This document shows positions 1-6,175 of a stretch of 6,331 nt of DNA, piece after piece; positions within the stretch are counted from its first letter, which is position 1, and each line of letters begins with the position of its first letter. Location of the stretch: NCBI GenBank assembly GCA_903919625.1, contig CAIXIZ010000060.1:1-6331 (forward strand). The letters run 5' to 3'. The notes below the pieces were generated by a model. That model searched no databases and was not told where the DNA came from. It saw only the letters and a list, made by a program, of their open reading frames with translations. Made by a program: the position numbers and the translations under genes. This stretch comes from an uncultured Verrucomicrobiota bacterium (GTDB lineage Bacteria; Verrucomicrobiota; Verrucomicrobiia; Opitutales; Opitutaceae).

Positions 1-284
1 CGCGCCTCGCCGAGCACGATGAGCTGGGCCACATTGCCCCCGCTCGGCTTGAGCAGGATGGGATTCATCGCGACGACCGGCCGCAGGCCGCACGCCTCGG
101 CCTGCACCGCCTGGGCGCGCGCCATCTCCCCGCCCTCGTGGGTGACCCACGCGTTGTTGGACATGTTTTGCGCCTTGAACGGCGCCACGCGCACCCCCTC
201 CCGCCGCAGCCACGCGCACAGCGCGGTCGCCATCCACGTTTTTCCCACGTTGGACGAGGTGCCAAGGATGGAGAGCGCTTTCAT
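1..284 (-). CDS. cobQ: Cobyric acid synthase, N-terminal part (cut by window edge)
   Basis: Glutamine-dependent amidation of adenosylcobyrinic acid a,c-diamide to adenosylcobyric acid, a cytoplasmic step of late cobalamin synthesis. Only the first 94 codons are visible; the gene runs off the left edge. Seen in the translation: an ATP-binding loop GTSSNVGKT at residues 8-16, FKAQNMSNN at 36-44, GGEMARAQ at 51-58 and MNPILLKP at 73-80, all hallmarks of the CobQ/CbiP N-terminal synthetase domain. The C-terminal glutaminase domain lies outside the window. The ATG at 284 gives the N-terminus MKALSILGTSS, the usual position relative to the loop. Another ATG 17 bases upstream is out of frame. Ribosome site is weak (CCAGG about 9 bases upstream). 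It follows cobO after a 161-base repeat-bearing gap. CbiP is the name used in anaerobic-pathway organisms; the sequence does not decide between the names. Confidence 0.93.
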   Translation of the reverse strand, partial: MKALSILGTSSNVGKTWMATALCAWLRREGVRVAPFKAQNMSNNAWVTHEGGEMARAQAVQAEACGLRPVVAMNPILLKPSGGNVAQLIVLGEA

Positions 285-300
285 GGGTGCCTGGTTATCA

Positions 301-420
301 TAATCTTTCTCTTCCGCTTACTCTTTCTCTTAATCTTTCTCTTTCTCCTCCTCCTGCTCATTCGTCAGACCTCTCAGTCACAGCAGCGGAAAAAGCTTAA
401 GAGAATGAGGAAAGTAAAAG
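301..420. repeat. Polypyrimidine/polypurine repeats in the cobO-cobQ gap
   Basis: The gap between cobO and cobQ is low-GC and compositionally unlike its surroundings. On the plus strand the 13-mer TAATCTTTCTCTT occurs exactly at 301-313 and again at 331-343, with a similar unit (TTACTCTTTCTCTT) at 318-331 between them. About 50 bases further on, 388-420 is purine-rich and roughly the reverse complement of the first tract: TTCTCTTAA at 325-333 is matched exactly by TTAAGAGAA at 397-405. The two tracts could fold into an imperfect hairpin with a large loop, or be two inverted copies of one repeat. There is no clear terminator with a U run. No gene is seen here. Confidence 0.7.
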
Positions 421-445
421 ATGGCCGGCGTTTGGGTTGACCGTT

Positions 446-1051
446 TCAAAATTCGATCCCGGCCTGCGCCTTTACGCCGGCCTTAAAGGGGTGCTTAAGC
501 TCGCGCATTTCGGTCGCCAGGTCGGCCAGTTCGAGCAGTTCCGGCAGCGCGCCCCGGCCGGTGATGACCACATGCTGTGCCAGGCGTTTCGCGCGCAGCG
601 CGGCGAGCACCTCGGCTTTGGGCAGGTAATCGCAGCCGAGGACGATGTTGAGCTCGTCGAGCACGACGAAATCAATCTCCGGATTTTGGAAATAACCGGT
701 CGCGAGCGTCCAACCCTCGCGGCAGCGCGCGATGTCGGCGGCGCGGTCCTGGGTGTTCCAGGTGAAGCCTCCGCCCACGCTGTGCCAGGTCAGCAATGGC
801 CCGCGCAGCACGCGCTCAGCCGCGTCGTGGCCGCTTTTGATAAATTGGATGACCGCGCAGCGCCGGCCATGGGCGAGCATGCGCGCAAGCATCCCAAAGG
901 CCGCCGTGCTTTTGCCCTTGCCGTCGCCGGTATGGACGATGACGAGGCCGCGTTTTTCCTGGGCGGCGCGGATTTTCGCGTCCATCTCGGACTGCAAGGC
1001 CTGCATGGCGGCGCGATGTTCGGCCTCGGTGACGGCGGGGGGAGTGCTCAT
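446..1051 (-). CDS. cobO: Corrinoid adenosyltransferase (CobA/CobO/BtuR type)
   Basis: Transfers the 5'-deoxyadenosyl group of ATP to cobalt(I) of cob(I)yrinic acid a,c-diamide and other corrinoids, making the adenosyl forms used by CobQ and by coenzyme-B12 enzymes; cytoplasmic. The 201-residue protein is close to E. coli BtuR (about 196). Visible motifs: P-loop GDGKGKST at 42-49 preceded by IVHT, the corrinoid-region motif FTW at 96-98, VLDELN at 130-135, TGRGALPELLELADLATEM around 164-182, and the family ending HPFKAG...KAQAGIEF. The ATG at 1051 is chosen although the frame stays open to 1222: the extra 57 codons are arginine-rich, unlike the family, and run through an intergenic repeat. 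A purine-rich GAAACGAGAAAC precedes the start, without a strong Shine-Dalgarno. It is 215 bases after btuD and 161 bases before cobQ, probably in the same transcript. The family is also called cobA in enterics; this is not the methyltransferase CobA. Confidence 0.95.
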   Translation of the reverse strand: MSTPPAVTEAEHRAAMQALQSEMDAKIRAAQEKRGLVIVHTGDGKGKSTAAFGMLARMLAHGRRCAVIQFIKSGHDAAERVLRGPLLTWHSVGGGFTWNTQDRAADIARCREGWTLATGYFQNPEIDFVVLDELNIVLGCDYLPKAEVLAALRAKRLAQHVVITGRGALPELLELADLATEMRELKHPFKAGVKAQAGIEF

Positions 1052-1187
1052 GGAGTTTCTCGTTTCAATTTGACCACGGCTCGGCCGACGATGGCGTCGC
1101 CGGGGCAACCGGATTGGGACACTGAGCCCATCGCGGAACCAAGCCGAGGTCACGGAAGAATTTCTCTGGGTCCTCAGTGGGTCGTCC

Positions 1188-1250
1188 TCCGTGTCTTCTT
1201 CGACCCGGCTTGATTCTGCCATCCGTGTTCATCCGTGCTATCCGTGGTTA
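1188..1250. repeat. Short tandem ATCCGTG repeats in the btuD-cobO gap
   Basis: ATCCGTG occurs at 1221-1227, 1231-1237 and 1240-1246 on the plus strand, a 9-10 base period, with a related TCCGTGT at 1188-1194. On the minus (transcribed) strand this reads as repeated CACGGAT. The rest of the gap (1052-1187) holds no gene. It has an imperfect inverted repeat: CACTGAG at 1120-1126 against CTCAGTG at 1173-1179, with CCCA 1127-1130 against TGGG 1167-1170, a two-base bulge and a 36-base loop. I recall similar ATCCGTG strings between genes in Verrucomicrobia and related genomes, but cannot verify that here. Confidence 0.65.
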
Positions 1251-1266
1251 AACTGAGTTTGGGGTT

Positions 1267-1980
1267 TCATGGCAGTTGCAGCATCAGGTCGGGGGCGATG
1301 CTGGCGCGCACGCCAAAAACCTCGAGCAACAGCGCCGGGGTGAGCACCGTGGCCGGCGGACCAATGGCACGGCGGCGGCCCTCGTGCAGCACGATGAGGA
1401 GGTCCAGACAGTGCGCGACGCGCAGATCGTGCAGGGAAAACAACAGGGTTTTGCCGCCGCGCGTGAGCGACCGCGCCAGTTGCAGCGTGGCCAGCGCGTG
1501 CCGCACATCGAGGGCGGCGAGCGGTTCGTCCCAGAGTTGCAGCGGCGCGTCAGTCGCCAGCGCGCGCGCCAGCAGCACCCGCTGGCGCTCGCCGCCGGAG
1601 AGACGCGTCACCGGCCGTTCTGCGAGCGCCATGAGATCGAACTGCGCCAGGGCGTCGTCAACCCCGTGACCGTCGTCACCGTGGGCAAAGCGGCCCTGGG
1701 CCACGACGGACCGCACGGTAAAGCCAAATTCAAAGCGTGCCTCCTGCGGCACCCACGCGGCGAGCCGGCCCCGGTCAGCCATGGGAATGTCCGCCACCGG
1801 CCGGGCCGCCCACTGCACGTCGCCACCGGGCGGCAGCAGGCCGGCTGCAATCTGCAGCAAGGTGGATTTGCCGGAACCGTTGGGTCCGACGAGGCCCGCC
1901 AGCGTGCCCGCCGGCAGCGCCAGGCTCACGTCGGTGAGCCGGCCGGGCACGGTGGCGTGGTCGAGCTCGAGGGCGTTCAT
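1267..1980 (-). CDS. btuD: Corrinoid ABC transporter ATP-binding subunit
   Basis: Cytoplasmic ATPase that drives the BtuC permease; two copies per transporter. The 237-residue protein (E. coli BtuD about 249) has all ABC motifs: Walker A GPNGSGKST at 32-40, Q-loop glutamine 79 (WVPQE), signature LSGGERQR at 127-134, Walker B LQLWDEP at 147-153, D-loop AALD at 155-158 and switch histidine 184 (FSLHD). The start ATG at 1980 overlaps the btuC stop as ATGA, which settles the start and suggests coupled translation; the frame is open further upstream to 2382, but only as an Arg/Ala-rich shadow of btuC. By sequence alone it could be any FecCDE/BtuCD-class ATPase (siderophore, haem); the riboswitch, the BtuB-like receptor and cobO/cobQ point to corrinoids. 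Confidence 0.92.
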   Translation of the reverse strand: MNALELDHATVPGRLTDVSLALPAGTLAGLVGPNGSGKSTLLQIAAGLLPPGGDVQWAARPVADIPMADRGRLAAWVPQEARFEFGFTVRSVVAQGRFAHGDDGHGVDDALAQFDLMALAERPVTRLSGGERQRVLLARALATDAPLQLWDEPLAALDVRHALATLQLARSLTRGGKTLLFSLHDLRVAHCLDLLIVLHEGRRRAIGPPATVLTPALLLEVFGVRASIAPDLMLQLP

Positions 1981-2966
1981 GGGGCGCGGCGCAGGAGCCA
2001 GAGAAAAAAAGGTCCGCCCACCAGGGCGGTGACAATGCCCACGCGCAACCCCGCCAGATGGCCGAGCAGGTCGCAGGCGAGCACAAAGGTGGCGCCGCCG
2101 GCAAGCGCGAGCGGCACGAGCCGCCGGTGCTCCGGCCCGACCAGCAGGCGCAGCACGTGCGGCACGACGAGTCCGACAAAACCCACCGTGCCGGCGACCG
2201 CCGTGGCGAGCGCGGTCATGACGGTGGCCAGTGCGAGCAGCCGGCGGCGCAGCGCGCGCACATCCACCCCGAGGCTTTGGGCTTCGTCGGCCCCCAGGCT
2301 GAGCAGGTCCATGGGCCGGCCCAGCGGCCACAGCAGCGCGGCGGCCAGCGGGATCGGCGCGGCCATCCAAACGTGCTTCCATCCCCGATCCTCCAGACCG
2401 CCGAGCATCCAGAAGATAATCTGCGCGTTGCGCTCATAGGACACGGTGAAGTTGGTGAGCACATAGCCTGTGACTGCCCCGAGCAGGGCATTGAGCGCGA
2501 TCCCCGCCAGCAGCAGCCGCTCCGGACCTGTGCCGCGCCGGGCGAGAATGAGCACCGCGCCGGTGGCCGCGAGCGATCCCAGCACCGCCATCATCGGTAG
2601 CACCAGCAACGACGCCGACGCCCAGCCGGTGCCAATCGCAATCACCGCGCCGGCGGTGCCGCCCCCGCTCACTCCGAGCAGGTCAGGGCTGGCGAGACTG
2701 TTGCGAAAATACGCCTGCATCACCAGTCCGCTGGCAGACAGCGCCGCACCGACGGCCATCGCCACCAGCAGGCGCGGCACGCGGAGATCCCAGATAATGG
2801 TGGCCGCATGGGCATCCTGCCGGCACAACCCGGCCCAGATCTCGGCGGGCGACAGCGGCACGTCGCCCACCAAGAGCGCGACGATGATGAGCGCGGCGAG
2901 CAGCAGCAGCACCGCCGGAAACACGGCGCGCGCCCGGCGGGTGGAAGCGGCGGGGGTCAGGTTCAC
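1977..2966 (-). CDS. btuC: Corrinoid ABC transporter permease (FecCD/BtuC family)
   Basis: Inner-membrane permease forming the translocation path; acts as a dimer with two BtuD. The 329 residues match the family (E. coli BtuC about 326). Seen: hydrophobic first helix at about 15-34, the family motif RVPRLLVAMAVGAAL at 62-76 continuing into GLVMQAYFRNSLASPDLLGV (80-99), several further hydrophobic segments, the GTVGFVGLVVPHVLRLL motif at 259-275 (contact region for the ATPase) and the C-terminal segment GIVTALVGGPFFLWLLRR at 310-327. The start is GTG at 2966, inside the btuF stop (GTGA overlap). The stop TGA overlaps the btuD start (ATGA). These overlaps make btuF-btuC-btuD one translational unit. 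The substrate is inferred from context, since FecCD permeases for iron chelates look alike. Confidence 0.93.
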   Translation of the reverse strand: MNLTPAASTRRARAVFPAVLLLLAALIIVALLVGDVPLSPAEIWAGLCRQDAHAATIIWDLRVPRLLVAMAVGAALSASGLVMQAYFRNSLASPDLLGVSGGGTAGAVIAIGTGWASASLLVLPMMAVLGSLAATGAVLILARRGTGPERLLLAGIALNALLGAVTGYVLTNFTVSYERNAQIIFWMLGGLEDRGWKHVWMAAPIPLAAALLWPLGRPMDLLSLGADEAQSLGVDVRALRRRLLALATVMTALATAVAGTVGFVGLVVPHVLRLLVGPEHRRLVPLALAGGATFVLACDLLGHLAGLRVGIVTALVGGPFFLWLLRRAP

Positions 2967-3850
2967 TTAAAGAGCTCCGGGTGGAGCGCCCGGGCCAGTT
3001 GCTCGTAGCCTTCGATGCGGTGGTGCGTCACGCAGCTCAGCAGGCATTCGTCGATCAGCACGGCGCGGCCTTCGCGCACGGCCGGCATGAACTGGTAGGG
3101 CGGCAGGGAGCGAAAGGGGGCGAGTGCAGTCGCCACACTCGTTCCGGAAACCACGAGACGGTCGACCGGCCAGGTGAGCATCTGCTCGTTGGGCGGAGCG
3201 GCATGCCCCGTCAGATGGCCGAGGGTGGTTGCGAGATTGGTCGCGCCCGCATGGTCGCAGAGGTCCTGAAACGTCGTGCCGGCGCCGCCGACCACTCCGT
3301 AAGTGGACGGCGCCAGCACCCGCACCGGTGTTGCCCCGCGCAATTTTTCCGCCAGCACGCGCATCCGCGCCTGTCCGTCGGCGATGATCCGTTCGGCACG
3401 GGCGCTGGCGTCCGGACCAAGTTCGCGACCGAGGAGGCGGAGATTGGCAAAGGCGTCATCGAGCGTCTGGTAATGGTCAAAGACCAGCACGCGGACCCCG
3501 GCGCGGCGCACCTGCGCGACGAGCTCGGCGCGGCTGTAGTCGGCGACGAGCACCAGGGTGGGGGAGAATTTGAGGATAGTTTCCGCGTCACCGGAGGCAA
3601 TTTGCGGAAATTTCCCCGCTTCCGCCGCGATCACCGAGAAAACCGGGTCGCGTGCGAGGTGGCTGAGCGCCGCGACCTGGCCGGGTGCGGCGACGGCCAC
3701 CAGCAGTTCGTCGGTCCCCACGGTCTGCGACACGACGCGCACTGGCGGAGGGGCGGGCGCGGCCACCCCGGTTGCGCCGAGCCCGAGGGCGAACGCCAGC
3801 GCTCCCGCGATGACACGGAGGCAGGCGGGCGGGCGGGGCGGGCGTTGCAT
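2963..3850 (-). CDS. btuF: Periplasmic corrinoid-binding protein (BtuF-like)
   Basis: Class III (TroA/FepB-type) binding protein that would take corrinoid from BtuB and deliver it to BtuCD. From the ATG at 3850 it is 295 residues: basic start, hydrophobic stretch about 11-30 and alanine-rich cleavage region near VAAPAPP, i.e. a Sec signal peptide without a lipobox cysteine. Family features: VVSQTVGTDELL at 39-50 (first strand-helix), an ETILKFSPTLVLV segment at 90-102, a long helix with LGREL at about 140-144 linking the lobes, and GTTFQDLCDHAGATNLA at 191-207. The frame can be extended to a TTG at 3886 that overlaps btuB, but this adds 12 residues before the signal peptide, so ATG 3850, 19 bases after the btuB stop, is preferred. 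No strong Shine-Dalgarno is seen. Three cysteines occur in the C-terminal half (198, 270, 273). Haem or siderophore binding cannot be excluded from sequence alone. Confidence 0.85.
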   Translation of the reverse strand: MQRPPRPPACLRVIAGALAFALGLGATGVAAPAPPPVRVVSQTVGTDELLVAVAAPGQVAALSHLARDPVFSVIAAEAGKFPQIASGDAETILKFSPTLVLVADYSRAELVAQVRRAGVRVLVFDHYQTLDDAFANLRLLGRELGPDASARAERIIADGQARMRVLAEKLRGATPVRVLAPSTYGVVGGAGTTFQDLCDHAGATNLATTLGHLTGHAAPPNEQMLTWPVDRLVVSGTSVATALAPFRSLPPYQFMPAVREGRAVLIDECLLSCVTHHRIEGYEQLARALHPELFK

Positions 3851-3869
3851 GGGCCGGAGCGTGGCGGAA

Positions 3870-5747
3870 TCAGAAGCGCCATTCAACGCTGCCGTAGATG
3901 CCGCGCGACAGGGCGGGGAAGCCCGCGACCTCGGCGTACTGTTCGTTGAACAGGTTTTCCACGCGCAGCTTCAGCTGCAGGTTTTTCCGTACCTCATATT
4001 GGGTGAAGACGCGCGCCACGAAATAGTCCTCGGCCTTTTTTTGCGGGAAGCCGTCCTCGCGGTCGGCTACGCCGCGTACGCCGGCCCCGAGCGTCCAGCC
4101 CCGGGTGAGCTCGTCATGCACCTCGGCACTGACGGTGTGGCGTGGGCGCAGGGCGAGCGGTTTGTGGCCGACCTCGTCGCGCGCGGAAAGGTAAGTGTAG
4201 TTCAGCCGCAGCACGCCGGCGATGCCGAAGCGGTATTCCGCGAAATTCTCCACCCCGCTCATTTTGGCGAGGCCGATGTTTTGCACGGTGAAACTGATGC
4301 TGTCGAACTGCGCCAGATCGCGGGTGGTGCTCTGAAAGGCCGTGGACCCGAAGGTGAGCCGGCCGAGCTCCTGGGTGATGCCGACCTCCTGCCCGCGCGA
4401 ACGCTCGGGCCGCAGCGTCGTCGCGAGCGCGCCTAAACCGAAATCCACAAAGTTCTGGATTTCCGGCGCGGCGAAGGCGGTGCCATCCGAGGCGTGCAAC
4501 ACCGTGCCGGTCGTGGGCAACCGGTAGCTTGCGCCGTAGCGCCAGGTGTTGGCCGAGCCGTAGAACGCGTCGTACCTGTCGCGGCGTGCCGAGGCCAGCA
4601 GGCTCAGCCCGGCCAGCGGCTGCCACTGTGCGCCGCCGAACAGCGCGTCCTCGCGTTCGTTGCGTTGAAAGGGCAGCGCGGTGTTGCCGTTGGTCGGCAC
4701 GAAACCAATGTCCTGCCAGTCGCGCTCCACGCCCGCCTCCACGGCCACGGTCGCGTTGGGGCGATATTCAGCCTGATACGTCAGGCTGCGGGTCACGACC
4801 GTCGTGATGTTGTCCGAGGTGAACTGGGTCTTGTCGGCGACGGTCTGTTGGTGCGCGTAGGAAAAATTAAGCGTCTGGGTCCACGGCCCGGAGTCGAGCG
4901 TGAGGCTGGGGGCGAGAAAGCCAAGTTTCTGCTCCAGGCTCTCGTCCAGGTCGGCCGCCGTGGTCTGGGTGCCGCTGCCGGGAGTGCCGCCGTCACGGTG
5001 CAGGTAGCCGGCGAGCAATTCCAGCCGGGCATGGGGGGTGATGTCCCAGCCAAACGTGTCGAGCGTGCTCGTCGAGGTGAACGCGCTGTTCGGGCGCTCG
5101 TTGTTGGTCGTGAGATAATTGGCGCCCACATTGGCCGACCAGCCGTCTTTTGCGGCGGAGACGCCCAGCCCGGTGCTGCGGGTGTCAAAGGTGCCGTATT
5201 CGCCGTCGGCCTGGCCGGTCAGCCCGTCCGTCGCGTCGCGCCGCGTGATGAAGTTGATCGCCCCGCCGATGGCGCCACCGCCTTGCGTCGAACCGAGCGG
5301 GCCGCGCACGACCTCGATGCGGTCAAGGTTGGCGAGCGGGAAAAACCCCAGGTCAAAGTAGCGTTGCAACCCCGTGGGCAGCCGGTGGCCGTCGAGCAGG
5401 ATCACGGTGTGGCGCGATTCCGTGCCGCGCAGGAAAACGCCGGCGGTCTGGCCGGGCATGCCGTTGTCGGCGATGTTGAGGCCCGGCACGGTCTTGAGCG
5501 CCGAGAGCGCGTCGCCGAGCTGCGCCTGCTCCAGCTCGGCGCGGGTGATGACGGTGACGGCGGCGGCGGTCTGCTCCGCCAGTGTCGGGATGCGCGTCGC
5601 GGTCACGATCTGCGGGGGGAGTTGCGCGGGCGGCGCGTCGGCCGGCGTGGCCGGGGATTGGGCACGCCCTCCGGCGACGAAAGCCAGGGCGCTGACGAGG
5701 ATGAAAAACCGTCCCGCGAGGCGGGCCGGCAGGATAATGCTGGGCAT
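3870..5747 (-). CDS. btuB: TonB-dependent outer-membrane corrinoid receptor (BtuB-like)
   Basis: Imports cobalamin or other corrinoids across the outer membrane using TonB/ExbBD energy. The 625-residue precursor is close to E. coli BtuB (614). Seen: signal peptide at about 1-30 (hydrophobic core FFILVSALAFVAGG, likely cleavage after GRA), a TonB-box-like QIVTATRI at 46-53, and a plug domain at about 55-170 with VFLRGTESRHTVILLDGHR (104-122), RIEVVRGPLGSTQGGGAIGG (143-162) and INFITRR (164-170). A barrel of alternating aromatic strands follows, ending in the outer-membrane C-terminal signature EWRF with terminal Phe. The start ATG 5747 has a good Shine-Dalgarno AGGAG at 5758-5762, 10 bases away. 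It is the first gene of the operon, directly downstream of the cobalamin riboswitch leader, which is the main evidence for the substrate. No transporter motif distinguishes cobalamin from precursors such as cobinamide. Confidence 0.93.
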   Translation of the reverse strand: MPSIILPARLAGRFFILVSALAFVAGGRAQSPATPADAPPAQLPPQIVTATRIPTLAEQTAAAVTVITRAELEQAQLGDALSALKTVPGLNIADNGMPGQTAGVFLRGTESRHTVILLDGHRLPTGLQRYFDLGFFPLANLDRIEVVRGPLGSTQGGGAIGGAINFITRRDATDGLTGQADGEYGTFDTRSTGLGVSAAKDGWSANVGANYLTTNNERPNSAFTSTSTLDTFGWDITPHARLELLAGYLHRDGGTPGSGTQTTAADLDESLEQKLGFLAPSLTLDSGPWTQTLNFSYAHQQTVADKTQFTSDNITTVVTRSLTYQAEYRPNATVAVEAGVERDWQDIGFVPTNGNTALPFQRNEREDALFGGAQWQPLAGLSLLASARRDRYDAFYGSANTWRYGASYRLPTTGTVLHASDGTAFAAPEIQNFVDFGLGALATTLRPERSRGQEVGITQELGRLTFGSTAFQSTTRDLAQFDSISFTVQNIGLAKMSGVENFAEYRFGIAGVLRLNYTYLSARDEVGHKPLALRPRHTVSAEVHDELTRGWTLGAGVRGVADREDGFPQKKAEDYFVARVFTQYEVRKNLQLKLRVENLFNEQYAEVAGFPALSRGIYGSVEWRF

Positions 5748-5750
5748 GGT

Positions 5751-5785
5751 GGTGTCTCTCCTGGGGTGGCAAGAGCAGACACCCC
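5751..5785 (-). promoter_or_regulatory. btuB ribosome site inside a bistable hairpin
   Basis: The btuB Shine-Dalgarno AGGAG (5758-5762) can be fully paired. In the RNA, GGUGUCU plus CUCUU (5783-5777 and 5775-5771) pairs with AGGAGAGACACC (5762-5751): 12 pairs, one bulged G (5776), one G-U wobble, 8-base loop GCCACCCC. A competing hairpin pairs GGGGUG (5785-5780) with CACCCC (5768-5763), 6 perfect pairs, and leaves AGGAG free. The two folds share bases and exclude each other. This is a plausible on/off element for translation of btuB; the pairing is read from sequence, the regulatory role is inferred. Confidence 0.6.
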
Positions 5786-5841
5786 TCGCCGGAGACCGGG
5801 ACGGGCGATGCTCTCACGCTTCACATTTGCGATGAAGATTT

Positions 5842-5879
5842 CGCGGGTGGGCGCGCGCAAAAAATTCGCGCCCAACGCG
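5842..5879 (-). other. GC-rich hairpin with a U6 run in its loop
   Basis: TGGGCGCG at 5848-5855 pairs with CGCGCCCA at 5867-5874 (8 perfect pairs) around an 11-base loop; CGCG at 5842-5845 and 5876-5879 can extend the stem past a small internal loop. In the RNA (minus strand) the loop carries AAUUUUUUG. Alternatively the upstream bases form a small CGCG-UUGGG-CGCG hairpin (5879-5867) followed directly by AAUUUUUU, which resembles a weak intrinsic terminator. The two folds compete for the same CGCG. It lies between the riboswitch and btuB. Confidence 0.45.
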
Positions 5880-5948
5880 TGAGGATCCCAGGACGGATGT
5901 TCGGACTCCGCATTTGTGCACAGGGTGCGCAAGCGACCGGTGACCGGC

Positions 5949-5987
5949 GCCAGGTGAAAGGAACCGCAGGCGATTCCTTTTGCTGGC
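5949..5987 (-). other. Strong hairpin in the btuB leader
   Basis: In the RNA, AAAGGAAUCG (5980-5971) pairs with CGGUUCCUUU (5966-5957): 10 pairs including one U-G, loop CCUG. Beyond a 2x3 internal loop, GCCAG (5987-5983) pairs with CUGGC (5953-5949). The 3' side ends in UUU followed by CACC, so it is not a clear terminator. It sits about 90 bases downstream of the riboswitch core and may be part of the expression platform or an extension of the aptamer. Confidence 0.55.
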
Positions 5988-6032
5988 AAACCTGTCCCGT
6001 AAAACTTGCACGTCCCGCGCTGCCTCGCCCCC

Positions 6033-6150
6033 GCCTTCGCCGGCTGCTGCCGACTGGCCTGCCCGTGCGCCGCCGCACGGTGGAGGTCTGGACTGATGCG
6101 TTACCGCAGCGCAACTGTGGCCGGTTTTCACGGCCTTTCCCGCTGCCTGG
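6033..6150 (-). promoter_or_regulatory. Cobalamin riboswitch (aptamer core)
   Basis: RNA aptamer that binds a cobalamin and represses the downstream uptake operon. Seen on the minus strand in the expected order: GCGGGAAAG (GGGAAA at 6141-6136); a hairpin GGCCG-UGAAAAC-CGGCC (6135-6119) holding the conserved GUGAAAA between its arms; the CAG-UUGCG-CUG element; GCGGUAACGC (6107-6098); then AGUCC-AGACC-UCCACC (6094-6079), similar to the B12 box. A hairpin CCGUGC-GGCGGC-GCACGG (6080-6063) follows at once. Further on, GCCA (6058-6055) and GAAGGC (6038-6033) enclose a GUCGGC-AGCA-GCCGGC stem, like a degenerate P10-P11 arm of full-length riboswitches. The 5' partner of P1 is unclear; GGUGGA at 6236-6231 could pair with UCCACC. 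The core is secure, while the outer boundaries and subclass are not. Position before btuB agrees with known targets. Confidence 0.82.
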
Positions 6151-6175
6151 AACGATGGAAAAAGAACGACGGACT

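Noticed and set aside
1052..1222. In-frame N-terminal extension of cobO by 57 codons
   Set aside because: Arg-rich, unlike the family N-terminus, and it crosses the tandem repeat; the ATG at 1051 gives the family's usual length.
1981..2382. Long N-terminal extension of btuD
   Set aside because: It overlaps btuC in another frame and has low-complexity Arg/Ala/Gly composition; the ATGA overlap at 1977-1980 fixes the start.
3851..3886. TTG start of btuF overlapping the end of btuB
   Set aside because: It would put 12 residues in front of a normal signal peptide; ATG 3850 gives a standard export signal.
4494..5882. Plus-strand open frame of 462 codons
   Set aside because: Antisense shadow of btuB in GC-rich DNA, with Arg/Gly/Ala-rich composition and no recognisable domain. 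The same applies to plus-strand frames at 437-1213, 1276-2439, 2981-3949 and 3558-4436.
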